A stretch of 64,000 bases of DNA, taken from Desulfosporosinus cupriresistens. GTDB lineage: Bacteria > Bacillota > Desulfitobacteriia > Desulfitobacteriales > Desulfitobacteriaceae. The translations under genes were made by a program, and so were the position numbers. This document shows positions 16,890 through 24,841 of the stretch, in pieces. The DNA lies in contig NZ_MASS01000005.1 of assembly GCF_001707885.1 (NCBI RefSeq), forward strand, positions 60,721 through 124,720. The letters are read 5' to 3'. Under the pieces are notes generated by a model. It had not been told where the DNA came from. It ran no database searches and saw only the letters and a program-made list of their open reading frames with translations. Numbering within the stretch: the first letter of the stretch is position 1; each line of letters begins with the position of its first letter.

Positions 16890-17714
16890 TTACTTAACCA
16901 CAATCCGACTTACTTGAGACTCGCTTATTCCTCCGAATAACTCACCAAGATCTTTTAGATTAAGGGAGTAATTCTTTCGAGCAGTTCGAATCATCTCATT
17001 TCTCAGGGATTTATTCTCCAATAATTTTTCTATAGTCATTTTTTCTTCATCTAACATTTGTTCAATCCGCACTTTGGCCAAAGAAAATTCGTGCTTACGA
17101 TCACGCTTCTCTTGCCCAAAATCCTCATATTCCTCATTAATATCTAGTATGTGACCCTCGAACTCTCCATAATTAGCAACAAATTTCTCATATTCAGATA
17201 CGGACTTCATTTTTGAGCCCATGAAGAAACCTAATATCTTACTTGTATCTAATAGACCAAAATCATCGCTGGCTTTTCCAGAGTATATATTATAACTACT
17301 CCACTTGAAACCGCCCGGTTTTGTTTCAATCTTGGCCTTCACCGGATTATTGTGGATATAGCGACTAACCTCTAACAAATAACGATCGTCTTTGACTACC
17401 TCGCTCCTAAACCTATCCTGAAAAAGATGCCCACACCTCTCATAAATGCGGTTAAAGTATGAAACATAACTCACATTGATGCTTTTCATTAGTTTAGAAA
17501 TGTCATTGCCATTATCGTTAATAAGGAGATGGACATGATTGTTCATTAGACAGTATGCATAGATTAAAAAACTGTGCTTCTCCTTAGCCTTCGATACAAT
17601 CTCTAAAAACTTAAGCTTGTCTTCATCGCTCCGGAATATGTTCTTTTTCTCATTACCCCGCTGTACCACATGATATGTAGAAAATTCGCCTTTGATCCTT
17701 TGTACTCTTGGCAT
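16890..17714 (-). CDS. REP-associated tyrosine transposase (RAYT)
   Basis: A 274-residue Y1-type transposase of the IS200-related RAYT group, which cut and join single-stranded REP hairpins. The HUH metal motif is NNHVHLLI (His60, His62), and the tyrosine-bearing region YLLEVSRYIHNNPVKAK follows. The C-terminal part (LKDLGELFGGISESQVSRIV) is a DnaA-like helix-turn-helix common in this group. GGGGAG precedes the ATG of MPRVQRIK. REP hairpins lie on both sides. No terminal repeats of a full insertion sequence are visible, so the gene is probably a resident single-copy RAYT. Confidence 0.9.
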   Translation of the reverse strand: MPRVQRIKGEFSTYHVVQRGNEKKNIFRSDEDKLKFLEIVSKAKEKHSFLIYAYCLMNNHVHLLINDNGNDISKLMKSINVSYVSYFNRIYERCGHLFQDRFRSEVVKDDRYLLEVSRYIHNNPVKAKIETKPGGFKWSSYNIYSGKASDDFGLLDTSKILGFFMGSKMKSVSEYEKFVANYGEFEGHILDINEEYEDFGQEKRDRKHEFSLAKVRIEQMLDEEKMTIEKLLENKSLRNEMIRTARKNYSLNLKDLGELFGGISESQVSRIVVK

Positions 17715-17771
17715 ATATCTCCCCTTCTCAATAACCCAATTTAGGATAATTATACCATTAGCAATAGCTTG

Positions 17772-17812
17772 ATGCAAGTCAAGAACCGTCCCCAATACTT
17801 GCACAATACTTG
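17772..17812. repeat. Inverted REP element upstream of RAYT
   Basis: The complement of the REP core (AAGAACCGTCCCC) with GCAAGTC and ACTTGCAC flanks. Opposite in orientation to the two copies on the other side of the gene. Confidence 0.8.
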
Positions 17813-17858
17813 CACTTAAACTGGAGGGAATATTTTTCAAAACAATTATAGGGTCTCT

Positions 17859-18926
17859 CTACTGTAAACCGTTTAATGTCCTGATGACATTCTGCTCGGA
17901 GGCGGCTGTTTTTAAATCAGCATAAGCAATCAGTTTCTCCCCGTCAAAAGCAAACAGGTAAAATGTTCTGTCGTTTGTTTTAAAATTGTTGATTTGATAG
18001 GTTGAAAACGTGATCTTTTTGCCTTTATATTGTGCTAATAGCTCCTTTTGATTCGTTAGTTCTTTGATGGGAGGATTGGCGGCAAAGGCGTCCGTTATCG
18101 TGACCGAAAATCCCGTACCGCTGTTTACAGTGATTTCACGATCGTCCCCGATCACGGAATAGATTTGCTTTTCTCTCGCTGAACTTTGCTTTTGTCCTTC
18201 GCCGTAAAAATCCTCCATATTTTTTATGGTGGAAACCTTGTTCAGATAATTTGTAAAGGAATCCAGGCTGACCGCAGCCCCTTTCACTGTGACGGAAGTA
18301 AAATAATCCATTCCGTAAACTTCGCTTAAGCTTTCCCGGTTGGGATTATACCCGACAAATTCACCGTATTGATCATAAAGCCTGAATGAAATCTCGCTGG
18401 CGTTGGGAATTAAGCTAAACATCACGGCCGCATTTTTATTCCAGCCGGTTAAAATATCTTCGGGAAAACGATAATTGGCCCTGCTGTCGACCTGATAATT
18501 GACCGTAATTCCATAAGGCTCGCTATCCGTTTTGAGCTCGATGGATTTCAGCGGCAAATCTATATAGTTAAGCGCGTGGATAATTGCGGCTACCGTTGAG
18601 TTATCACCGGTATTAGTTCCTTGATATTGATATAATTTTTTGGCATAGCCGTCCGGCTGGTCCAGGGCGCTTGCGCTTTGCTGTCCCTTGTTGGTGCTTT
18701 CCTGTTGATTGTTGGTGTTTTCCTGCCCATTACCGGCGCTTACCTGTCCCTTGCTGCAAGCAACCATTGTGCCGCTAACACCTGCCAGGGCTAGGACAAG
18801 TACCAGCGCCCAAACACCTCTCTTTTTGTTGTTCCTGTCCAAAATATTGGCAAATCTTTTCTTGGCACTCTTGCCGCTCTCTGAAAAGCCCGTTGAAAGC
18901 GCCGGCGGCTTCAGGAAATTATTCAT
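17859..18926 (-). CDS. C-terminal part of a split BlaR1/M56 sensor (DUF4825-like)
   Basis: A 355-residue protein starting with ALSTGFSESGKSAKKRFANI, a stretch that in intact M56 BlaR1-type proteins follows the peptidase domain. One membrane segment (WALVLVLALAGVSGTMVA), a Gln/Asn-rich linker and a DUF4825-like domain (TGDNSTVAAIIHAL ... TDSEPYGITVNY) follow. It has its own ribosome site (AAAGGA 11 bases before the ATG), so it may be expressed as a separate extracytoplasmic sensor subunit. The alternative is that it is the broken end of the neighbouring gene. Confidence 0.72.
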   Translation of the reverse strand: MNNFLKPPALSTGFSESGKSAKKRFANILDRNNKKRGVWALVLVLALAGVSGTMVACSKGQVSAGNGQENTNNQQESTNKGQQSASALDQPDGYAKKLYQYQGTNTGDNSTVAAIIHALNYIDLPLKSIELKTDSEPYGITVNYQVDSRANYRFPEDILTGWNKNAAVMFSLIPNASEISFRLYDQYGEFVGYNPNRESLSEVYGMDYFTSVTVKGAAVSLDSFTNYLNKVSTIKNMEDFYGEGQKQSSAREKQIYSVIGDDREITVNSGTGFSVTITDAFAANPPIKELTNQKELLAQYKGKKITFSTYQINNFKTNDRTFYLFAFDGEKLIAYADLKTAASEQNVIRTLNGLQ

Positions 18927-19012
18927 TTTTATAACCATCCTTTCTTGAAGTTCCAATTACCTGTCTTGATTTTCAAACATCAGACCGGAAGTTCTTTTAG
19001 AATTCAATTTGT

Positions 19013-19897
19013 TTAAATATGGAGTGTGGTTGTCCGGCTGTTTTGCATCGATTTCAGGATGGTCAACGAATATTCTTTCCTGAAATTGAGGTCGCTGTTT
19101 CTGACCACGATATCATCGCAGGAATACTCCAAATCCCGGTTGGCCGCCTTGATCATAAAATAGACGAAGGGATTAAACCAGTGTACAGAATTAGCTGTCA
19201 GCAAAAGCAGTTTATACCAGATATCGCCCCGTTTGTAGTGGATAACCTCATGCTGTAAGACGACAGACAATTCCTCCCAGGTATAATCCACGTCAGGCAA
19301 TAAAATCGCCGCCTGGAAAAAGCCTGTCAGCATGGGGCTTGCTATTTTAGAACATCTAAAAAGCTGTGGCCTGCTTTTTATTTTCATAGAATTGAGAACA
19401 CTGTCCAGCACCGTACGATCAGTCTCTCTGCAATACGGCTTGGTTTTTCTCCGGAATTTTATATAGCTGATGATATGGAACAAGAAAAAAGACATGGCGC
19501 CCAAGGCCCAAACGACAAGCAATAATTCCTGCAGGTTGATCACGGGGATATAACCGGCAGAAGCTGATTCATTAACCGCTGCAGATGAAGCTGAAGGTGA
19601 AGATGCAGAAACAGGAGCAAAGGGGTTATCGCCTTTTTCCAGGTGACTGTCACCCATAATCAGGCCCGGCATTCCATCTTGCTTAAGAATAATAGTTTGG
19701 TCGGACGGTGAGGGTAGATGAACAGGCGCCTGAGGCAATTCAAACCTCCAAGGAAATACTAGACGGAGCGCTAACACCAGCCACACTATATAACACCATT
19801 TGGCACTGTACCTTTTATGTAAAAACGGCGAAATTATGAGCAGCAAAACAATGACGGCCGACATGGTGAGGGAAACCAGAAAAATATTATTCAGCAT
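19013..19897 (-). CDS. M56-family metallopeptidase (BlaR1/MecR1-like), truncated
   Basis: A 294-residue membrane protein with N-terminal helices (NIFLVSLTMSAVIVLLLIIS; WCYIVWLVLALRLVFPW), a third near VVWALGAMSFFLFHIISYI, and a zinc peptidase domain with HEVIHYKRGDIW and SCDDIVVRN. In BlaR1 such proteins sense antibiotic or envelope signals and cleave the BlaI repressor. The frame stops right after YSLTILKSMQNSRTT, where relatives continue into the RFANILD region now found in the next gene. The start ATG abuts the blaI stop. Confidence 0.85.
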   Translation of the reverse strand: MLNNIFLVSLTMSAVIVLLLIISPFLHKRYSAKWCYIVWLVLALRLVFPWRFELPQAPVHLPSPSDQTIILKQDGMPGLIMGDSHLEKGDNPFAPVSASSPSASSAAVNESASAGYIPVINLQELLLVVWALGAMSFFLFHIISYIKFRRKTKPYCRETDRTVLDSVLNSMKIKSRPQLFRCSKIASPMLTGFFQAAILLPDVDYTWEELSVVLQHEVIHYKRGDIWYKLLLLTANSVHWFNPFVYFMIKAANRDLEYSCDDIVVRNSDLNFRKEYSLTILKSMQNSRTTTLHI

Positions 19898-20266
19898 TTA
19901 TTCCGCCTCCTCTATATACTTTTTCAGCTCCTTCAAATCTTCCTTAGAAACGCTTTCTCCGTCATAAAGGGCCGCAACCAAGCTGGTCAGGGAGTTGTGG
20001 TGCATTTTCCGCAAAAATGTCTTGCTTTCCTTTTGCAAATAATCATCTTTTTTTACCAAGGCCTCATAAATATTTAACCGGCCTTCCTTGTGGCACGTTA
20101 AAAAGCCGCGGTCGCAAAGCCGGCTTAAAAAATTAAGCACAGTCGTTTTCTGCCAAGTCTTATCCAGGTGATCCATGATATAATCGGATGTTAATTTTTT
20201 ATCCGCATCCCAAATGATCATCATGATTTCCAGCTCACTGTCGGGGATTTTTTGCATGCCTATCAT
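19898..20266 (-). CDS. BlaI/MecI-family repressor
   Basis: A 122-residue winged-helix repressor (SELEIMMIIWDADKKLTSDY, then TTVLNFLSRLCDRGFLTCHK) with the C-terminal dimer and cleavage region. It controls its own operon with the M56 gene until the sensor cleaves it. The ATG has AAGGAG 8 bases upstream. Two BlaI-type boxes cover its promoter. The inducing signal is unknown, and no beta-lactamase gene lies nearby. Confidence 0.9.
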   Translation of the reverse strand: MIGMQKIPDSELEIMMIIWDADKKLTSDYIMDHLDKTWQKTTVLNFLSRLCDRGFLTCHKEGRLNIYEALVKKDDYLQKESKTFLRKMHHNSLTSLVAALYDGESVSKEDLKELKKYIEEAE

Positions 20267-20281
20267 TTCCAACGCTCCTTA

Positions 20282-20338
20282 TTTTACAATTGTCGAACTC
20301 ATTATTATTATTTTACAAATGTAAAACGTATTTGTCAA
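20282..20338 (-). promoter_or_regulatory. Promoter and two BlaI operators of the blaI-M56 operon
   Basis: Minus strand: TTGACA (20333-20338), 17 bases, TAAAAT (20310-20315). The operator TTTTACA-TT-TGTAAAA (20311-20326) overlaps the spacer and -10. A second box, TTTTACAATTGTCG (20282-20295), lies just before the ribosome site. Both contain the TACA/TGTA core of BlaI/MecI sites. Confidence 0.85.
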
Positions 20339-20488
20339 ACGTTTTGGGAATATTTGGGGCATAGCAGGCCATTTCGCCTATTTTCAGCAGTTCGGATGCC
20401 GGACGGGGTTCCGGTTGTTTACCATCATGCCAAGACAATGGAGGCCGGATGCATCGCGTCTCAAAGAATGCAAACAATAAATAAAATC

Positions 20489-20528
20489 GAGGGTATTGTC
20501 TCTTAAAATCATAAAAGACAATACCCTC
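20489..20528 (-). terminator. Terminator after the MFS gene
   Basis: A 13-bp perfect stem, GAGGGTATTGTCT with AGACAATACCCTC, with T-rich sequence after it on the minus strand. It marks the end of the methyl-transfer cluster transcript. Confidence 0.8.
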
Positions 20529-20559
20529 ACTATTTTCGTAAATTTTTTAGACGGTGTTT

Positions 20560-21801
20560 CTATATTGTCGCCTTGTCGTCTTTCACTTGGATAACATGCG
20601 TACCTTTGGAAACCCACTGCCAGAGGAATAAACTTAAAAGTCCGAAAATCAAGTTTAAGGCTCCCAGGACCCATATCCGATTAGCCCAGTTAAAGGAAAT
20701 AAGCATCATGCCCACGCTTCCCATAATAGTAATAGAGCTATTCATCAGAGAAGAGGCTGATCCCGTATCTGTCTTTTGCTGATCAAGCATTAGATTGGCA
20801 CTGGGTGGACCGATGACACTTCCCGCCAAGGTGGACGGAAGCAACGATACTGCAAACCACCAGGGGCTTAGATTTCCCAAAGTGCAGACAAATAACCCAC
20901 TTAGGGAAAGTACCAGGAAACAGACACTTATCATTGTCCTGCTTTTAAATCGGCTGGAAAGCCTCATATAAAGCATAGGGCCTAAGACCATAAACACAGC
21001 GTTCCCGGCAAAGAAATAGCTATAGACTTTGGCACTTAAGCCAAATTGATCGATATAAATATAGGATGATGATGAGATGAAAGCCATTAAAGGTATTGAT
21101 CGCAGCGAAAAAGTAACTAGCAATGAAGTAAATCCGGGATTCTTCAGCACTACCCCGAGCCTAGAAAGGGACTGGAGAATGTTTCCTGTACTGCGATGCT
21201 CTATGGTTTCTTCCATGGCAAGGGCACTGGCCAGCGCTAAAATTCCTGCGCCGGACAAAGTCCAAAAAATTCCCCGCCAGGATGTTACCCCTAAGACAAA
21301 GGCACCGATAACCGGCGCTATAATTGGGGCAATCATCATCATGGAAAACACAAGCGCCAAAACAGCTTCCCGCTTGCGGCCATCATAAACATCCTTAACA
21401 ACCGCTGAAGCAACAGAGGTAACGGCCCCACTAGCGACAGCCTGCAAAATCCGAAAGCCGATAAGCTGGTAAACATTTGTAGACAAAGCACATAAGACAC
21501 TGGCCGTTGTATAGAGAATCAAGCCAATGATTAAAATGGGCCTGCGGCCATACTTATCACTGAGAGGGCCCCATAACAAGGTAGCTGCAGCATAAAAAAT
21601 AAAGAAGAGCGTCAAAGTAAGGTTAATTAGGCCGACAGAAACGTGGAAGTTATCTGCCATGTGTGGTAGAGCAGGGAGGTATAAATCAGTGGACAGCGGG
21701 ATAAAAGCACTGAGAAAGCCTATCAAAGCAAGGAGTCCTTTCTCGCCCAGATATTTCTGTCCACTGTGCTTAGCTCTATCAAGTTTGCTAGTTTCCATCA
21801 T
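20560..21801 (-). CDS. Bcr/CflA-type MFS transporter
   Basis: A 413-residue membrane protein with 12 predicted helices and the Bcr/CflA pattern: ALIGFLSAFIPLSTDLYLPA near the start, motif A as LWGPLSDKYGRRPILI, and motif C-like AVASGAVTSVASAVVKD. Bcr/CflA carriers expel drugs or small metabolites using protons. The start (GTG ATG region, AAGGGG 8 bases before ATG) overlaps the end of the RACo gene by 14 bases, so it belongs to that operon. A role in moving the methylated substrate or its demethylated product is inference. Confidence 0.85.
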   Translation of the reverse strand: MMETSKLDRAKHSGQKYLGEKGLLALIGFLSAFIPLSTDLYLPALPHMADNFHVSVGLINLTLTLFFIFYAAATLLWGPLSDKYGRRPILIIGLILYTTASVLCALSTNVYQLIGFRILQAVASGAVTSVASAVVKDVYDGRKREAVLALVFSMMMIAPIIAPVIGAFVLGVTSWRGIFWTLSGAGILALASALAMEETIEHRSTGNILQSLSRLGVVLKNPGFTSLLVTFSLRSIPLMAFISSSSYIYIDQFGLSAKVYSYFFAGNAVFMVLGPMLYMRLSSRFKSRTMISVCFLVLSLSGLFVCTLGNLSPWWFAVSLLPSTLAGSVIGPPSANLMLDQQKTDTGSASSLMNSSITIMGSVGMMLISFNWANRIWVLGALNLIFGLLSLFLWQWVSKGTHVIQVKDDKATI

Positions 21802-23653
21802 CACAATCCCCTTCACATTCCTCCTCCAGGCGTTCGAGGTACATACTTTCCATGAAATAATCAGAAAAAGTAGCACTGCCCCCCAGCTCGATATGGCGTA
21901 TCTTCCGGTATAAGTTTTCCGCGAAGGCTAACTGATGCTGATCAAGAAGGGCCCGAATAGCACCCATATGGGCTGCATTTCCAACAGCCTTTATTCTTTC
22001 CGGCGGAATATTAGGAACAAGGCCGATATTTAAGATATTTTCAGCTTTAAGATACGTGGCAAAGGTACCGGATAAAATCACTGAATCCAGGTCTGATACC
22101 GCTAATCCTGCCATTTCTACCAGCGTTTTAATCCCTGCGCACACAGCCCCTTTAGCATATTGAAAGGCTGCAATATCCTTCTGAGTGAGGGTAATATCCC
22201 GCCCTGAGTCCGAGCCATAGGCCAGGACAAACTCATTGCCTTTTTCAGTCCCCCGAATTCGACGTTGCAGCTCTGGAGCAAGGGTTGAAATTCCTTCCGG
22301 GTCGCCAATCCTTCCTTGAACATTGATTACCCCGGTCCGTCTCATCTCGTCAATTCCTTCAATCAAGCCGGAACCGCAAATTCCTATTGGGGTCTGGCCG
22401 CCGATGACCTGATAACTTACCCCTTGTTCAGAAAGCCTAATGCTTTCGATAGCACCCTTTCTTGCCCTCATGCCACTCGTAATGCCTGCTCCCTCAAAAG
22501 CTGGACCGGCTGCAGTTGAACAAGCCAGCATGGTATTGTTTGTTTTCAAGAACAACTCACAATTGGTGCCGAGATCAATTAAAAGATGGTTCCCAGGTTC
22601 TAATACTTCCGGTGCTCCGATAACAGCTCCTAATGTATCTCCCCCCACAAAGCTTCCGATATTAGGAAACAGGAATACCTTAGCTTGAGGATTTAGGTCC
22701 AACCCCAACTCATCAGCTGAAACCTCTAACGGACGATTGCAGACAGAAACAAAGGGAGCAACTGCCAGATGGGCTACATCTAACCCGATGAAAAGATGAT
22801 GCATTGTTGTATTGCCGACGATGGTCATTTTAACAATTTCCTTAAGGCTTACGTTTGTTGCCTGTTTGAGTTCATTAAGCAAGCGATTAATGATTCTCCG
22901 CATAGCATCTTGCAATAAGGCAGCGTTGTACCTGCTTTCATTGGCAAAAGATATACGGGAAATGACATCCGCCCCATAAGCAGCTTGTTCGTTTTCGGTT
23001 GATACCACCTTCAAAATAGTTCCTTGTAAAAGATCAACTAAGGCAACTGCTACACTGGTTGTTCCAATATCGACGGCAGCCCCCAACAAGCTCGACCTGG
23101 TATCCCCTGCTTCAATATCCAGAATCTCCTGATCTGTAACCGTAGCGCTCAGTGAATAGTTGTTGGCACGGATAACTTCAGTGGCCTTACCGATAACCTT
23201 TAAATTGGAACCAACGATGACTTTACCTGTAACCTTGATCAGCTCATCGACCGTACGATCCCAGTCTCCTCGTTCGTCCGCTAAAGTCGGCTTGCTGAGA
23301 GTAAGGAAGACCTTCTCCACCCCAGGGTCTAAGGTGGTAACCTTCATGCCCAAGAGTGCCGCCTCTTTCCGATCCAAATTATCCACAACATCAAGTTCAA
23401 TGGTCATTCCTTGTTCCGGCGCTACCGCACAGGCGAGACGAATTCCAGCCGAAAGTTCAGTTTCATTCAGATGTTTTCGATCACGTTCAGTGGGCGAGGG
23501 AACCGTTCCCATGATTCGGACCCTGCATTTGCCACAAGTTCCCTTACCATTACAAACATTCTGAACAGAAAGACCCTGGCGGACTAAGGCGTCCATTAAC
23601 GTTTCATCCCTGCGGGCAGTAATCACTTGGTTTGGGAGTACTTTTATCTCCAT
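21788..23653 (-). CDS. RACo-type corrinoid activation protein (2Fe-2S ASKHA ATPase)
   Basis: A 621-residue protein. The N-terminus is a plant-type ferredoxin domain with one 2Fe-2S cluster (Cys34, Cys40 and Cys43 in CNGKGTCGKC, then a later cysteine in IRLACAVA). The body is the DUF4445/ASKHA fold (AAVDIGTTSVAVALVDL, TIVGNTTMHHLFIG, LLIDLGTNCEL, CGSGLIEGIDEM). Such proteins use ATP to re-reduce Co(II) cobalamin of corrinoid methyl-transfer proteins. The 2Fe-2S type points to RACo rather than the 4Fe-4S RamA. The tail EEECEGDCDDGN is acidic and has two cysteines. It activates the corrinoid protein encoded upstream, by inference. Confidence 0.92.
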   Translation of the reverse strand: MEIKVLPNQVITARRDETLMDALVRQGLSVQNVCNGKGTCGKCRVRIMGTVPSPTERDRKHLNETELSAGIRLACAVAPEQGMTIELDVVDNLDRKEAALLGMKVTTLDPGVEKVFLTLSKPTLADERGDWDRTVDELIKVTGKVIVGSNLKVIGKATEVIRANNYSLSATVTDQEILDIEAGDTRSSLLGAAVDIGTTSVAVALVDLLQGTILKVVSTENEQAAYGADVISRISFANESRYNAALLQDAMRRIINRLLNELKQATNVSLKEIVKMTIVGNTTMHHLFIGLDVAHLAVAPFVSVCNRPLEVSADELGLDLNPQAKVFLFPNIGSFVGGDTLGAVIGAPEVLEPGNHLLIDLGTNCELFLKTNNTMLACSTAAGPAFEGAGITSGMRARKGAIESIRLSEQGVSYQVIGGQTPIGICGSGLIEGIDEMRRTGVINVQGRIGDPEGISTLAPELQRRIRGTEKGNEFVLAYGSDSGRDITLTQKDIAAFQYAKGAVCAGIKTLVEMAGLAVSDLDSVILSGTFATYLKAENILNIGLVPNIPPERIKAVGNAAHMGAIRALLDQHQLAFAENLYRKIRHIELGGSATFSDYFMESMYLERLEEECEGDCDDGN

Positions 23654-23796
23654 GACGCCCTCCTGATAATCTAATCGATCAGATTATACTCTAAAGCTAT
23701 TCTCTTCTTCATTTTAACCATAATATTACATCACTGCTCTACTCTAAAAACCATCTCCAAAAATAATCTCCAAAAAAATTCTAAAGAATCCGTTAA

Positions 23797-24030
23797 CCCG
23801 AAAGGCAGGCAGCTTCGCCCACAAGAGTGAACTCATCACATGAAGAGGCGGTAAAGCTCACAAAGGTTGCGTGGGAAGCGGAGCCAGCGGTTCACATCAG
23901 GTATTACCCGGAGGTTTGGCGGAGCTCCTCGCAAGCGAGTGGGCGAGCCTCGGAATGTTGAGTGACACACGAAGACACTGTCTTCGCACGAATTAACTTT
24001 CTTGCAGGATGTGGGCGAAGCTACCCGACC
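23797..24030. repeat. Palindromic, structured element (single copy in window)
   Basis: About 230 bases bounded by a perfect 12-bp inverted repeat, AGCTTCGCCCAC (23811-23822) and GTGGGCGAAGCT (24011-24022), with CCCGAAAGG and CCCGAAGG outside it. Inner hairpins include CGAAGA-CACTG-TCTTCG and GCTCG/CGAGC pairs. It fills the 391-base gap between the DUF2284 gene and the RACo gene. An open frame through it (69 codons) has no ribosome site and no family. It is either a MITE-like insertion or a structured leader of RACo. Confidence 0.6.
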
Positions 24031-24044
24031 CGAAGGATCTATTT

Positions 24045-24593
24045 TCATAGCAAGATCAATCCCACATAGGAAACCGTATTTTGACCATTAGAATAGGGTA
24101 TCCCGCAGCCTTTCAGCAAGGCGGTTACGTCAATTCCATAGGCTTCAACCGATGATATGGCTTTGTCGGGAAAAGAGCACTCTTTTCCTGTGAGATAGGC
24201 ACATTTTGCACAATGCATGCAAGGACCCGCGCTTAAGGGCAGAATCTGACTAAAGATATTTCTCTTCTCTACGTGCTCAAGAAGTTTCCTGAATATTTTT
24301 TCGTGATTAGCCTGTCCCTCGAGCATACCTTCCCAATCATAGGAATCTTCCAGCTGGTGAACCGTCTGAAGCAAAAGGCCCTGTTTAAAGCCCGAAACTC
24401 GCTTAATCAAATCACTAATTGGCCCAACCGCAGGAGGACACATCCAGTTTTTATTGTATGAACCACAGGAATTTTGTTCACATAGTTTTCTGAAGTCTTC
24501 ATTAAACGGAATTTTAGTCACTTCAACCATCGCGGCATGAGTCGCGTTTAATTCAAGGGCCTCTTTTACTAAATCGTTTTGTACCTTTTCCAT
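24045..24593 (-). CDS. DUF2284 cysteine-rich metal-binding protein
   Basis: A 182-residue protein rich in cysteine: CEQNSCGSYNKNWMCPPAVG and later CMHCAKCAYLTGKECSFPDK. These match the DUF2284 family, a predicted metal or iron-sulfur protein. The gene lies within a methyl-transfer cluster, so a role in substrate or corrinoid handling is likely, but the function is not known. A terminator lies between it and the methyltransferase gene upstream, so it may have its own promoter. Confidence 0.85.
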   Translation of the reverse strand: MEKVQNDLVKEALELNATHAAMVEVTKIPFNEDFRKLCEQNSCGSYNKNWMCPPAVGPISDLIKRVSGFKQGLLLQTVHQLEDSYDWEGMLEGQANHEKIFRKLLEHVEKRNIFSQILPLSAGPCMHCAKCAYLTGKECSFPDKAISSVEAYGIDVTALLKGCGIPYSNGQNTVSYVGLILL

Positions 24594-24640
24594 ATGATTG
24601 CCCCTTTAAGGTAGAATGTAAATCTATCCATTTTTCAAAA

Positions 24641-24664
24641 GAGAGAGCCACTGAAAGCTCTCTC
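24641..24664 (-). terminator. Terminator after the UroD-family gene
   Basis: GAGAGAGC-cactgaaa-GCTCTCTC, followed on the minus strand by TCTTTTG. Separates the three methyl-transfer genes from DUF2284 and RACo. Confidence 0.7.
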
Positions 24665-24752
24665 GACCATTTGACCCAACGTTATTTGGCAACTCGTTTG
24701 CCCTGACTTTAACTATAGTTCCGAATAATCTCATTCATTATAACTATTCATG

Positions 24753-24794
24753 TATTCAGAAGTCAGAAAGCCAGAGAACTCCTGACTCCTGAGC
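24753..24794. repeat. Stutter repeat, TCTGACTTCTG type
   Basis: TATTCAGAAGTCAGAAAGCC then AGAGAACTCCTGACTCCTGA, read as reverse complement of the units at 39435-39507. Confidence 0.55.
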
Positions 24795-24841
24795 AGTAAC
24801 CTTCAAGTAGTGTTTGAAATGATGAAGTTGTACAAGCATCA

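Noticed and set aside
23654..24044. Cobalamin riboswitch before the RACo gene
   Set aside because: The conserved B12 box and core were not found; the hairpins are explained by inverted repeats.
23836..24048. Open frame of 70 codons next to RACo
   Set aside because: It lies inside the palindromic element, lacks a ribosome site and has an unlikely composition.
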